This document shows, piece after piece, positions 1 through 5,625 of a DNA stretch of 8,820 bases. Position 1 is the first letter of the stretch; the number at the start of each line of letters is the position of its first letter. The stretch is taken from positions 1 to 8,820 of the forward strand of contig SFJH01000052.1 in NCBI GenBank assembly GCA_004555155.1, read 5' to 3'. The notes under the pieces are model-generated. The model did not search any database. It was not told the DNA's origin and was given only the letters and a program-made list of their open reading frames with translations. Both the position numbers and the translations under genes were made by a program. Origin of the DNA: Clostridiales bacterium. Its GTDB lineage: Bacteria; Bacillota; Clostridia; Christensenellales; Aristaeellaceae.

Positions 1-133
1 CCGCTCTTTGACTGGACGCAAGATTGACGCTTGATTAGCGGCCCGCCCGACCCCACGCAGGGAGCTTGCTTCAATATTCAATCGGCCCGTCACGCATCGG
101 GTTTTGCAGTCGGGCGGGCTGGTTTCTGTCCCG
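1..133. repeat. Left-edge copy of a diverged extended intergenic repeat
   Basis: No credible gene lies here; the ORFs crossing it are low-complexity and lack family features. Read on the minus strand, the stretch aligns by eye with 8655-8790 on the plus strand. Shared blocks in the same order include GCCCGA, ATGCGTG, CCCTGCGTG, GTCGGGCG, GCTAA and CAAAGAGCG, with substitutions and small gaps between them. The two window edges therefore carry inverted, diverged copies of one intergenic element. Together with the adjacent palindromic blocks this looks like a dispersed intergenic repeat family. Its function is unknown; an RNA role is possible but not shown. The alignment was done by eye and its limits are approximate. 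Confidence 0.5.
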
Positions 134-232
134 GCTTTCATCAGCGTTACACGAGCCGCAGGGGCGCTGCCCCTGCACCCCGCCAGAGGGGATGATCCCC
201 TCTGGACTCCTTCTCTCGCTGCCGCCGTTCCT
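134..232 (+). repeat. GC-rich palindromic intergenic repeat, copy A
   Basis: This copy holds two hairpins. The first has an 8-bp stem, GCAGGGGC/GCCCCTGC, at 158-165 and 169-176 with a 3-nt loop. The second has a perfect 10-bp stem at 183-192 and 196-205 with loop TGA. It ends in a conserved tail, GGACTCCTTCTC...GCTGCCGCCGTTCCT. The same architecture recurs at 240-320 (shortened) and inverted at 8561-8648, so this is a repeat family rather than a single terminator. Such paired palindromes are common between genes in gut Clostridia. Whether they act in RNA stability, termination or DNA structure cannot be told from sequence. Confidence 0.75.
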
Positions 233-239
233 ACTCCAT

Positions 240-320
240 CTTTCTTCAGCGTTCCACGAGCCGCAGGAGCGCCGCCCCTTGGATCCCCTCTGGACTCCTT
301 CTCTTACTGCCGCCGTTCCT
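240..320 (+). repeat. GC-rich palindromic intergenic repeat, copy B (internally deleted)
   Basis: This is a second, tandem copy of the element at 134-232, sharing CAGCGTT(A/C)CACGAGCCGCAGG at its start and the GGACTCCTTCTC...CTGCCGCCGTTCCT tail. It lacks the left arm of the second hairpin, so only the right half (ATCCCCTCTGG) remains. Copies A and B lie side by side in the same orientation. The deletion points to decay or slippage between palindromic arms. Confidence 0.7.
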
Positions 321-326
321 CCACCC

Positions 327-360
327 CAAAAGAAGCGGCCTGCATGCAGGCCGCTTCTTC
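327..360 (-). terminator. Intrinsic terminator after cvpA
   Basis: A perfect inverted repeat spans 331-358 (AGAAGCGGCCTGCA and its complement). Read on the minus strand it ends in CTTCTTTTGG, giving a GC-rich stem followed by a short U-run. It lies 13 bases beyond the cvpA stop codon, in the right orientation to end the DUF5711-cvpA transcript. The U-run is short, so efficiency may be moderate. Confidence 0.75.
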
Positions 361-372
361 TCTCCCTATCCT

Positions 373-1104
373 CTATCCCATCACAAGTCCCCGGATCCAT
401 CCGGTCACATTCAACAGGTCGAGCTGAGACGCAAACGTATAAAGCACAGACCCCGAAAGAAGATCCTTCGTAATCTCCGGATTCACCACATTCGTGAGCG
501 CAGGCATCACCGTCAGCAGCAATACCACAATCACCGTCGCCCGAAGAATCCCCGCAATCCCGCCCACAAGCCAGTCACAGCTGCGCATAACCGGGAACGA
601 AATGACGTGATCCAGCAGGTTGACGATCAGCGAAATCACAATATAAATCGCAATAAACGCAACAATGAACGCCGCTACATTGAACACCGCTACCCACAGC
701 GTCTGATTGAAGTAATCGGACATGCTGGAAATGCCCAGATTCGCAAAGGCCTGATTGCGGACGTTGGCGCTGAAGGCCTCGGCGATGAACGCGAACTTCT
801 CGCCCACAGAGGCCACTGCGGCGGAAATGGCCGCCTCGCCGCCCGCCACAACGTCGCTCACCGCCGACGCGGCCACCGCATGATCGGAGAAGAAGCTCTC
901 CGGCTCGAGATACTGATTGAGCACCGCCATGAGCGTGGTGTTGGACAGCGCAAAATTGGCGATGGAACCATAGACAGCCTGCGCGCCGAACCACGCGCCG
1001 GCAAAGCCCACCAGCGACAGCCCGGACACGATCATGCCCTTGTACATGCCCACGAGCATGCAGTAAATGAAGACGGCGATGATAATCAGATCGACAATGT
1101 TCAA
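373..1104 (-). CDS. cvpA: CvpA family membrane protein
   Basis: The 243-residue protein matches the CvpA family (named for colicin V production), integral membrane proteins whose molecular role is poorly defined. The N-terminus, NIVDLIIIAVFIYCMLVGMYKG, shows the family's opening Asp and the G-x3-G turn after the first hydrophobic segment. Hydrophobic segments lie at about residues 3-19, 24-46, 137-165 and 183-205. A longer polar, Ala-rich stretch at about 65-130 separates the two halves and is probably outside the membrane. The chosen start is a TTG at 1104-1102: a GGGAGG ribosome binding site precedes it by about 7 nt and no ATG fits the conserved N-terminus. The gene follows the DUF5711-like gene by 81 bp on the same strand, with no clear promoter between them, so co-transcription is likely. 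A terminator follows. The family call is confident; the function is not. Confidence 0.88.
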   Translation of the reverse strand: MNIVDLIIIAVFIYCMLVGMYKGMIVSGLSLVGFAGAWFGAQAVYGSIANFALSNTTLMAVLNQYLEPESFFSDHAVAASAVSDVVAGGEAAISAAVASVGEKFAFIAEAFSANVRNQAFANLGISSMSDYFNQTLWVAVFNVAAFIVAFIAIYIVISLIVNLLDHVISFPVMRSCDWLVGGIAGILRATVIVVLLLTVMPALTNVVNPEITKDLLSGSVLYTFASQLDLLNVTGWIRGLVMG

Positions 1105-1185
1105 GTTGAATCCCTCCCAAACCCCAATTCAATCGAAATACACGGTTTATGGATATGTTTCCCCGCCGCGCGGGGCGTCTATACA

Positions 1186-2286
1186 TCAGTCCAGTGAAAC
1201 AAGATAGACCGTCGAACCATAGCCGAGAACGGCCACGTTGTTCCGGGTCACGCCGTACACCTGATCAAACTGCAGCGGCAGCGGATAGGCGCTCACCTTC
1301 TGTCGGCCCAGAACCGCAATCATCGCGTAGCCCTCCGTGGAGAAGCCGTAAACCCGATCGCCGCGAACCACCACGCGGCTGCAGCCGTAGGGCATGCGCA
1401 CAATCTGCTCCGTCGATCCGCGTATCAGCCGCAGATCGCGGATGGCCACGTCGCCGTCATACTGGCCGTTGGGCGTGAAGGCCATCAGCGGCGAATCACT
1501 GCTGCGATCCGCGTCCGCCAGCGTCCAGCCGTAGACCAGCTCCCGCTTGTCCGGCTCCTCGACGCCGTTGTAGTTGAAGATCTTCAGGTTCGTGTCGCCG
1601 ACGACGCAAATCTGCGACGACTGGAACAGCGCCCGGTAGAGCAGCTGCTCGCTGTCCGTGATCGATCCCACCAGCCGCCGCCCGGGGCGATAGGTGTTCA
1701 CCGTACAGCTGGGCGCGGTGCCGTTGGTGTCCAGGGTCATCACCCAGAACAGGGTGTCGTTATAGAAAAAACCGTAGTCGATGACGGTCTGATCCGACAG
1801 CGTGATGCTGTCGACCCTCCGACCGCCGGTCTCCATCAGGACAATCGTACTGTTGTGCTCCGGCTCCAGCAGCACGGCGGCGTACTCCTTGCCCACATGC
1901 GCGGAGAGCACGTTCGCGTCCATATTGCCGCTGTAGGCCGTGACGCCGGACGCGCCGTCGATGATGGTCAGCTTCTGCCCGATCCAGGCCGCCACCCCGG
2001 CGTCGCTGGCATCGAAGTCCGCGCCGCTGCCCACCATATAGCTCCATCGCGTGTTTCCGTCGTCGCCCACCTTGGCGATGGCGCTGCCGTCGTAGTAGAC
2101 GAAGCCGTCGCTCAGCGTGACGAGGGACTGCACGCCGCTCAGGGGCAGCGTTCGGGTGCTGCCGAAGGAGCTGGCGCTGCGCACCCGGTTGATCAGAAGC
2201 GCGCCGCCCCATGCGACGGCGCAGCAGAGCACGCAAATCAGCAGAACAATCGTCCATGGAAGCCGTCCGTTTCGGTTGCGCTCCAT
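1186..2286 (-). CDS. DUF5711-like membrane-anchored beta-propeller-type protein
   Basis: The 366-residue protein has a short basic N-terminus (MERNRNGRLP), one hydrophobic segment at about 11-33, and a long predicted extracytoplasmic domain. That domain is rich in short repeated beta-strand patterns such as SDGFVYYDGSAIAKVGDDG and the RGDRVYGFSTEGYAMIAV and YGVTRNNVAVLGYG blocks, which resembles WD40/PQQ-type propellers. The arrangement fits the DUF5711 family found in Clostridia, often near cvpA; this is recognition by pattern, not a search result. The start ATG is supported by AGGAGG five bases upstream. A promoter with a consensus -10 lies at 2365-2393. No catalytic motif is visible. The likely role is envelope-associated sensing or scaffolding, which is inference only. 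Confidence 0.75.
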   Translation of the reverse strand: MERNRNGRLPWTIVLLICVLCCAVAWGGALLINRVRSASSFGSTRTLPLSGVQSLVTLSDGFVYYDGSAIAKVGDDGNTRWSYMVGSGADFDASDAGVAAWIGQKLTIIDGASGVTAYSGNMDANVLSAHVGKEYAAVLLEPEHNSTIVLMETGGRRVDSITLSDQTVIDYGFFYNDTLFWVMTLDTNGTAPSCTVNTYRPGRRLVGSITDSEQLLYRALFQSSQICVVGDTNLKIFNYNGVEEPDKRELVYGWTLADADRSSDSPLMAFTPNGQYDGDVAIRDLRLIRGSTEQIVRMPYGCSRVVVRGDRVYGFSTEGYAMIAVLGRQKVSAYPLPLQFDQVYGVTRNNVAVLGYGSTVYLVSLD

Positions 2287-2343
2287 GGAAGCCTCCTGAC
2301 ATTTTGATGAATATGCGCAGGAAATTTTTTTCGCAAAAATCCC

Positions 2344-2372
2344 TTGTATAGCAATACCATTCCTATTATAAT
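2344..2372 (+). promoter_or_regulatory. Possible divergent promoter toward the metallophosphoesterase gene
   Basis: On the plus strand TTGTAT (2344-2349) and TATAAT (2367-2372) are 17 bp apart. The -35 matches consensus at only three positions. The -10 is perfect and shares bases with the minus-strand promoter. Transcription from here would give a leader of about 140 nt that contains the parS site at 2492-2507. Confidence 0.4.
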
Positions 2373-2393
2373 GGAAGAACAGCCCGGTTGCAA
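2365..2393 (-). promoter_or_regulatory. Sigma-A-type promoter for the DUF5711-cvpA operon
   Basis: Read on the minus strand, TTGCAA (2393-2388) and a perfect TATAAT (2370-2365) are separated by 17 bp. This places transcription start about 70 bases before the DUF5711-like start codon. The -10 lies inside the self-complementary octamer ATTATAAT (2365-2372), shared with a possible plus-strand promoter. Confidence 0.65.
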
Positions 2394-2452
2394 CGACCGC
2401 GCTGTGACAAACCTGGGCAAAATATCAACTTTTCATCGATGAAATTCACACT

Positions 2453-2460
2453 TGTTTCAC
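2453..2460 (+). other. parS half site
   Basis: TGTTTCAC is one perfect half of the parS palindrome. The other half (ATCCTTCG) is lost. It lies 32 bp upstream of a perfect parS and may be a decayed site or a chance match. Confidence 0.3.
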
Positions 2461-2491
2461 ATCCTTCGAAATCTGGAACGAAACGGCAGTT

Positions 2492-2507
2492 TGTTTCACG
2501 TGAAACA
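2492..2507. other. parS: parS site 1 (ParB-binding centromere)
   Basis: The sequence TGTTTCACGTGAAACA is a perfect 16-bp palindrome identical to the parS consensus established for Bacillus subtilis and conserved across most bacteria. It binds ParB/Spo0J and nucleates the partition complex. It lies only four bases before the AGGAGG of the metallophosphoesterase gene, so ParB bound here would also sit on that gene's leader. Confidence 0.93.
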
Positions 2508-2520
2508 CTTCAGGAGGAAC

Positions 2521-3417
2521 ATGGCAGCAAAGAAGAAACCCCGTTCCGGCAGAAAACGGCGGCGCTGGGGACTGATCGCGGGACTGACTGCGCTGGCGCT
2601 GATCGGCGCGGGCGCGCTGGGACTGCATCTGAACGCGCGCGTTGTGCACGTGCGCTACGCCGAGGCGGCGCTTTCCGATCTCCCCGCCAGCTTTGACGGC
2701 ACGCGGATTCTGTTCGTCACCGATGTGGATCTCTGCGGCGCAAACACGCCCGGAGCCGTTGGACGGCTGTTCGGGCGGCTGCAGGCGCTGAAGCCGGATC
2801 TGCTGCTGCTGGGCGGAGATTACGCGTCCGCGTCGCTGCTGGACCGGCTCAACGGGCGCTCGGGCGCGGACGAATTCGCCGCCCGTCAGGCGTTCTTCGC
2901 GGCCATCGCCGATTTCGACGCGCCGCTGGGCAAGCTGGCGGTGTCCGGCGACAACGACGGCGGCGCGGACGCGCTGCAGCTGGCCATGCTGGGCTCCGGC
3001 GTGCGGCTGATCGACGGCTCCATCTGTGCGGTGTCCAACGGCACGGACGCCATCGCCATCGTGGGCGTGGGGGAGACCGGCGGCGACGTGGCCGCCTGCG
3101 CCGCGCAGATTCGTGCGGATCAGTGCGCCATCGCGCTGCTGCACCGGCCCTCGCGGGTGGTGGACGTGCGCATTGCCGAGGCCGCGGACGGCGGCGCGTG
3201 GGCCGATCTGCTGCTGGCGGGTCACACCCACGGCGGACAGGTGCAGCTGTTCGGCCGCAGCGTGCTTTCGCTGGACGACGCGGAGAAGCGCTTCCTCTCC
3301 GGATGGTACACCGGAGCCGCGCCGCTGCTGGTGAGCCAGGGGCTGGGCTGCGAGGGCGCAAACTTCCGTCTGGGCAGCTCGGCGGAGGTATGGCTGATCA
3401 CCCTGCGCTGCAGGTGA
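2521..3417 (+). CDS. Membrane-anchored metallophosphoesterase (YkuE-like) with altered metal-site motifs
   Basis: The 298-residue protein has a basic N-terminus, one membrane segment (about 17-36), then a calcineurin-like phosphoesterase domain facing outward. Visible motifs are VTDVD (D68, D70), GGD (D100), SGDND (143-146), LLHRP (H208) and GHTHGGQ (H235, H237). Usual members have DxH in motif I and GNHD in motif III. Here the His is Asp and the GNH is GDN, so metal binding may differ or activity may be weak. Related proteins hydrolyse phosphodiesters at the membrane; the substrate is unknown. The start at 2521 follows AGGAGG with short (3-nt) spacing. Upstream in-frame TTG (2452) and GTG (2500) codons would translate through the parS site and are less likely. 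The last 153 coding bases are duplicated downstream. Confidence 0.85.
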   Translation: MAAKKKPRSGRKRRRWGLIAGLTALALIGAGALGLHLNARVVHVRYAEAALSDLPASFDGTRILFVTDVDLCGANTPGAVGRLFGRLQALKPDLLLLGGDYASASLLDRLNGRSGADEFAARQAFFAAIADFDAPLGKLAVSGDNDGGADALQLAMLGSGVRLIDGSICAVSNGTDAIAIVGVGETGGDVAACAAQIRADQCAIALLHRPSRVVDVRIAEAADGGAWADLLLAGHTHGGQVQLFGRSVLSLDDAEKRFLSGWYTGAAPLLVSQGLGCEGANFRLGSSAEVWLITLRCR

Positions 3418-3443
3418 GTTTTTCCATTCGTGCGGGAGATGCA
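3265..3443 (+). repeat. 3'-end tandem duplication, copy 1 (within the metallophosphoesterase gene)
   Basis: This covers the last 51 codons including the stop, plus 26 trailing bases. It is repeated directly after itself with an offset of 179 bases. Copy 1 belongs to the intact gene. Confidence 0.93.
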
Positions 3444-3622
3444 CTTTCGCCGGACGACGCGGAAAAGCGCTTCCTCTCCGGATGGTACACCGGAGCCGCG
3501 CCGCTGCTGGTGAGCCAGGGGCTGGGCTGCGAGGGTGCAAACTTCCGTCTGGGCAGCTCGGCGGAGGTCTGGCTGATCACCCTGCGCTGCAGGTGAGATT
3601 TTCCATTCGCGCGCGGGAGATG
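3444..3622 (+). pseudogene. 3'-end tandem duplication, copy 2: metallophosphoesterase gene fragment
   Basis: This is a near-identical copy of 3265-3443 starting at CTTTCG and running to the first base pairs of parS site 2. Coding differences are CTG to CCG (Leu to Pro), GAG to GAA, GGC to GGT and GTA to GTC; three of the four are synonymous. After the stop there is one substitution near TGAG and a small change (CGTGCGGG against CGCGCGCGGG). Because 179 is not a multiple of three, the copy is out of frame with the parent gene. It can be read from a GTG at 3414, which overlaps the parent stop, to give 60 residues. No ribosome binding site is visible, so it is most likely a non-functional fragment. 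Confidence 0.85.
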
Positions 3623-3636
3623 TTTCACGTGAAACA
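3621..3636. other. parS: parS site 2
   Basis: Perfect TGTTTCACGTGAAACA. It is the first of five in the cluster and abuts the end of the duplicated gene fragment. It is followed by GGTCG and, 28 bases from its start, GCGAATG; the same trailing sequence follows site 3. Confidence 0.93.
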
Positions 3637-3662
3637 GGTCGGGTCTGTGCGAATGGACGAGA

Positions 3663-3690
3663 GGTTTCACGCCGGTACAGCGCGAATGGC
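3663..3690. other. Decayed parS unit
   Basis: GGTTTCAC at 3663-3670 keeps seven of eight bases of a parS half site. The second half is lost, and the trailing GCGCGAATGG follows with about nine bases missing relative to the units at 3621 and 3695. It looks like a degenerate third copy of the same repeat unit. Confidence 0.5.
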
Positions 3691-3694
3691 CCAG

Positions 3695-3710
3695 TGTTTC
3701 ACGTGAAACA
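3695..3710. other. parS: parS site 3
   Basis: Perfect TGTTTCACGTGAAACA, 74 bases after the start of site 2. It is followed by GGTCG and then GCGAATG at offset 28, as in site 2. Confidence 0.93.
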
Positions 3711-3739
3711 GGTCGAAGCAGCGCGAATGACCGGAATGT

Positions 3740-3758
3740 ACTGCGCGCATCGCGCAGT
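3740..3758 (+). other. Hairpin abutting a parS site
   Basis: ACTGCGCG and CGCGCAGT form a perfect 8-bp stem with loop CAT. The last base is the first base of parS site 4. The following TGTTTC gives only a weak U-run, so it could be a poor terminator for the upstream transcript or simply a structured spacer. Confidence 0.4.
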
Positions 3759-3773
3759 GTTTCACGTGAAACA
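3758..3773. other. parS: parS site 4
   Basis: Perfect TGTTTCACGTGAAACA, 63 bases after the start of site 3, directly preceded by a short GC-rich hairpin. Confidence 0.93.
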
Positions 3774-3797
3774 TCGCGAACACAATCAAATTCATTC

Positions 3798-3813
3798 TGT
3801 TTCACGTGAAACA
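3798..3813. other. parS: parS site 5
   Basis: Perfect TGTTTCACGTGAAACA, 40 bases after the start of site 4. Confidence 0.93.
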
Positions 3814-3832
3814 TGGGCGCACCGACGGCTTT

Positions 3833-3848
3833 TGTTTCACGTGAAACA
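3833..3848. other. parS: parS site 6
   Basis: Perfect TGTTTCACGTGAAACA, 35 bases after the start of site 5, and the last of the cluster. It lies 68 bases before the radical SAM start codon, within the likely leader region of that gene. Confidence 0.93.
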
Positions 3849-3916
3849 TGCGTCTGCCTGCGCCGATGCTCTCCGGCGTCGGCGCGGCGGATGAGATTTC
3901 TTCAGGAGGGATCGCA

Positions 3917-4795
3917 ATGTCCTATATCTGCGCGGATTGTCCCCGGCGCTGCCATGCGGCGCGCGGCGCGGACACCGGATCCGGCTTCTGCGGCATGGGG
4001 CTCGAGCCCGTCGTGGCCCGGGCCGCGCTTCATCACGACGAGGAGCCCGTCATCAGCGGCGCCCGGGGCGCGGGCACCGTCTTCTTCTCCGGGTGCAGTC
4101 TGGGCTGCCGCTTCTGCCAGAACTACGCCCTCTCCCACGAGCGCTTCGGCCGCCGGATCACCGTCGATCGGCTGAAGGAGATCTATCGGGAGCTGATTGC
4201 GCAGGGCGCGCACAACATCGATCTGGTGAATCCCACCCATTTCGCCGAGTCCATCTGGCAGTCGCTGGCGGAGCAGCCGCCCGTGCCCGTCATCTGGAAC
4301 AGCGGCGGATACGATCGCGTGGAGACGCTCCGGCGCTTCGAGGGAAAGGTGCAGGTGTATCTGCCCGACCTGAAGTACGTCCGGCGGGATTCGGCCCGGA
4401 GGTACTCCGGCGCGGCCGACTACTTCGATTTCGCCGGCCCGGCGCTCAGGGAGATGCTCCGGCAGACGGGCCCGGTGCGGCTGGACAGCGACGGGATCAT
4501 TCAGTCCGGCGTGATCGTGCGGCATCTGGTGCTGCCCGGCTGCGCCGACGAATCCATGGAGGTGCTGGACTGGATTGCCGACAATCTGCCCGGCGCATGG
4601 GTCAGCCTGATGGCGCAGTATACGCCCTTCGGCGACGTGCAGGGCGTGGACGCGCTGGATCGCCGCATCACCCAGGAGGAATACGACCGCGTGACCGGGC
4701 ATCTGTTTGATCTGGGGCTGGAGGACGGCTATGTGCAGGAGCTGTCCTCGTCGGACGAGGCGTACATCCCCCCGTTCGATCTGACGGGCGTCTGA
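3917..4795 (+). CDS. Radical SAM protein, PflX-type (COG1313-like), homologous to pyruvate formate-lyase activating enzymes
   Basis: The 292-residue protein carries the radical SAM signature C60-x3-C64-x2-C67 (CSLGCRFC), which holds a 4Fe-4S cluster that cleaves S-adenosylmethionine. An N-terminal motif C5-x2-C8-x3-C12-x12-C25 (CADCPRRC...FCGMG) is typical of the PflX branch and could hold a second metal or Fe-S centre. Downstream segments (WNSGGY at about 127-132, YLPDLKY at 148-154, RHLVLPG at 202-208, LMAQYTPFG at 231-239) fit this family. Its substrate is not established; it may activate a glycyl radical enzyme or modify another protein, but no partner is encoded here. The start at 3917 follows AGGAGG by seven bases; an upstream in-frame start at 3848 lies in the parS array and is rejected. 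The stop is one base from the walJ start. Confidence 0.87.
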   Translation: MSYICADCPRRCHAARGADTGSGFCGMGLEPVVARAALHHDEEPVISGARGAGTVFFSGCSLGCRFCQNYALSHERFGRRITVDRLKEIYRELIAQGAHNIDLVNPTHFAESIWQSLAEQPPVPVIWNSGGYDRVETLRRFEGKVQVYLPDLKYVRRDSARRYSGAADYFDFAGPALREMLRQTGPVRLDSDGIIQSGVIVRHLVLPGCADESMEVLDWIADNLPGAWVSLMAQYTPFGDVQGVDALDRRITQEEYDRVTGHLFDLGLEDGYVQELSSSDEAYIPPFDLTGV

Positions 4796-4796
4796 C

Positions 4797-5606
4797 ATGG
4801 AGCTGCGATTTGCACCGCTGTTCAGCGGCTCCAGCGGCAACGCCGTCTACGTCGGCTGCGACGGCGCGCACATTCTGGTGGACGCGGGGCTCTCCGGCGC
4901 GCGGGTGATGCAGGCGCTGGAGGGCGTGGGCGTGCCGCCGGGACAGCTCAGCGGCATTCTCGTCACCCACGAGCACATCGATCACATCCGCGGCGTGGGC
5001 GTGCTCTCCCGCAAATTCGACCTGCCGGTCTACGCCACGGCGGGCACCTGGGCGGCCATGGAGGGGAAGATCGGCGCGGTTGCGCCGAAGAATCAGTGCG
5101 TGATCGAGCCGGAGATCGGCTTTTTCCTCGGCCCGGTGGAGATCACGGGCTTCTCCACGCCCCACGACGCGGCGGAATCAGTGGGATATCTGTTCGAGTT
5201 GGACGCGGCGCGGTTTGCGCTGGCCACCGATCTGGGCTGTGTCCGAGACGGGTGGATGAAGTACGTGGCCGGTGCGGACGCGGTGCTGCTGGAATCCAAC
5301 TATGATCCGGACATGCTTCAGGCGGGGCCGTATCCCTACGATCTGAAGAAGCGGATTCTCTCCCGCCGCGGTCATCTCTCCAACGACGATGCGGCCGCTG
5401 CGGCGGTGAAGCTGGCGGAGGCCGGCGCGAAGCAGATCGTGCTGGGCCATCTCAGCAAGGAGAACAACTTTCCCGAGCTGGCGATGCGCTGCTCGGAGCT
5501 GGCGCTGAACGCCGCCGGGATCGTGCCCGGAGAGGACGTGGATCTGCGCGTGGCGCTGCGGGACAGCACCACCGGCATCTTCTGTGTCGGCGCGGGACTG
5601 GAATGA
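4797..5606 (+). CDS. walJ: Metallo-beta-lactamase-fold hydrolase, WalJ/YycJ type
   Basis: The 269-residue protein is a full-length member of the YycJ/WalJ branch of metal-dependent hydrolases. It opens with RFAPLFSGSSGNA, then has the metal-binding motif THEHIDH (H58, H60, D62, H63), H123 in STPHD, D145 in ATDLG and H218 in LGHLS. WalJ belongs to the walRK region near the origin in many Firmicutes and has been linked to coordinating cell division with replication. That fits the adjacent parS cluster, although no walRK genes are in the window. No Shine-Dalgarno is evident and the start is one base after the upstream stop, so translation is probably coupled to the radical SAM gene. The last 111 coding bases are repeated downstream. 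Confidence 0.9.
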   Translation: MELRFAPLFSGSSGNAVYVGCDGAHILVDAGLSGARVMQALEGVGVPPGQLSGILVTHEHIDHIRGVGVLSRKFDLPVYATAGTWAAMEGKIGAVAPKNQCVIEPEIGFFLGPVEITGFSTPHDAAESVGYLFELDAARFALATDLGCVRDGWMKYVAGADAVLLESNYDPDMLQAGPYPYDLKKRILSRRGHLSNDDAAAAAVKLAEAGAKQIVLGHLSKENNFPELAMRCSELALNAAGIVPGEDVDLRVALRDSTTGIFCVGAGLE

Positions 5607-5620
5607 CGGGCGGCGCGCAT
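5496..5620 (+). repeat. 3'-end tandem duplication, copy 1 (within walJ)
   Basis: This covers the last 37 codons including the stop, and 14 trailing bases. It is followed by CTAGA (5621-5625) and then a second copy at an offset of 130 bases. Confidence 0.93.
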
Positions 5621-5625
5621 CTAGA

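Noticed and set aside
66..473. ORFs on both strands in the left intergenic region
   Set aside because: They run through palindromic repeats and into cvpA, are Pro/Ser- or Arg/Gly-rich, and have no ribosome binding site.
1161..1175. Short GC hairpin between the DUF5711-like gene and cvpA
   Set aside because: The stem is only five base pairs with no T-run on the minus strand, too weak to call a terminator.
2446..3540. 364-codon antisense ORF over the metallophosphoesterase
   Set aside because: It repeats its own sequence only because the DNA is duplicated, and it has no motifs; the plus-strand gene explains the region.
3621..3848. Spaced repeats resembling a CRISPR array
   Set aside because: The repeats are 16-bp perfect palindromes with uneven spacers of 19-58 bp and no cas genes; they match parS exactly.
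3902..4840. 312-codon ORF antisense to the radical SAM gene
   Set aside because: It is a shadow of the GC-rich coding strand; the plus-strand gene has family motifs and a ribosome binding site.
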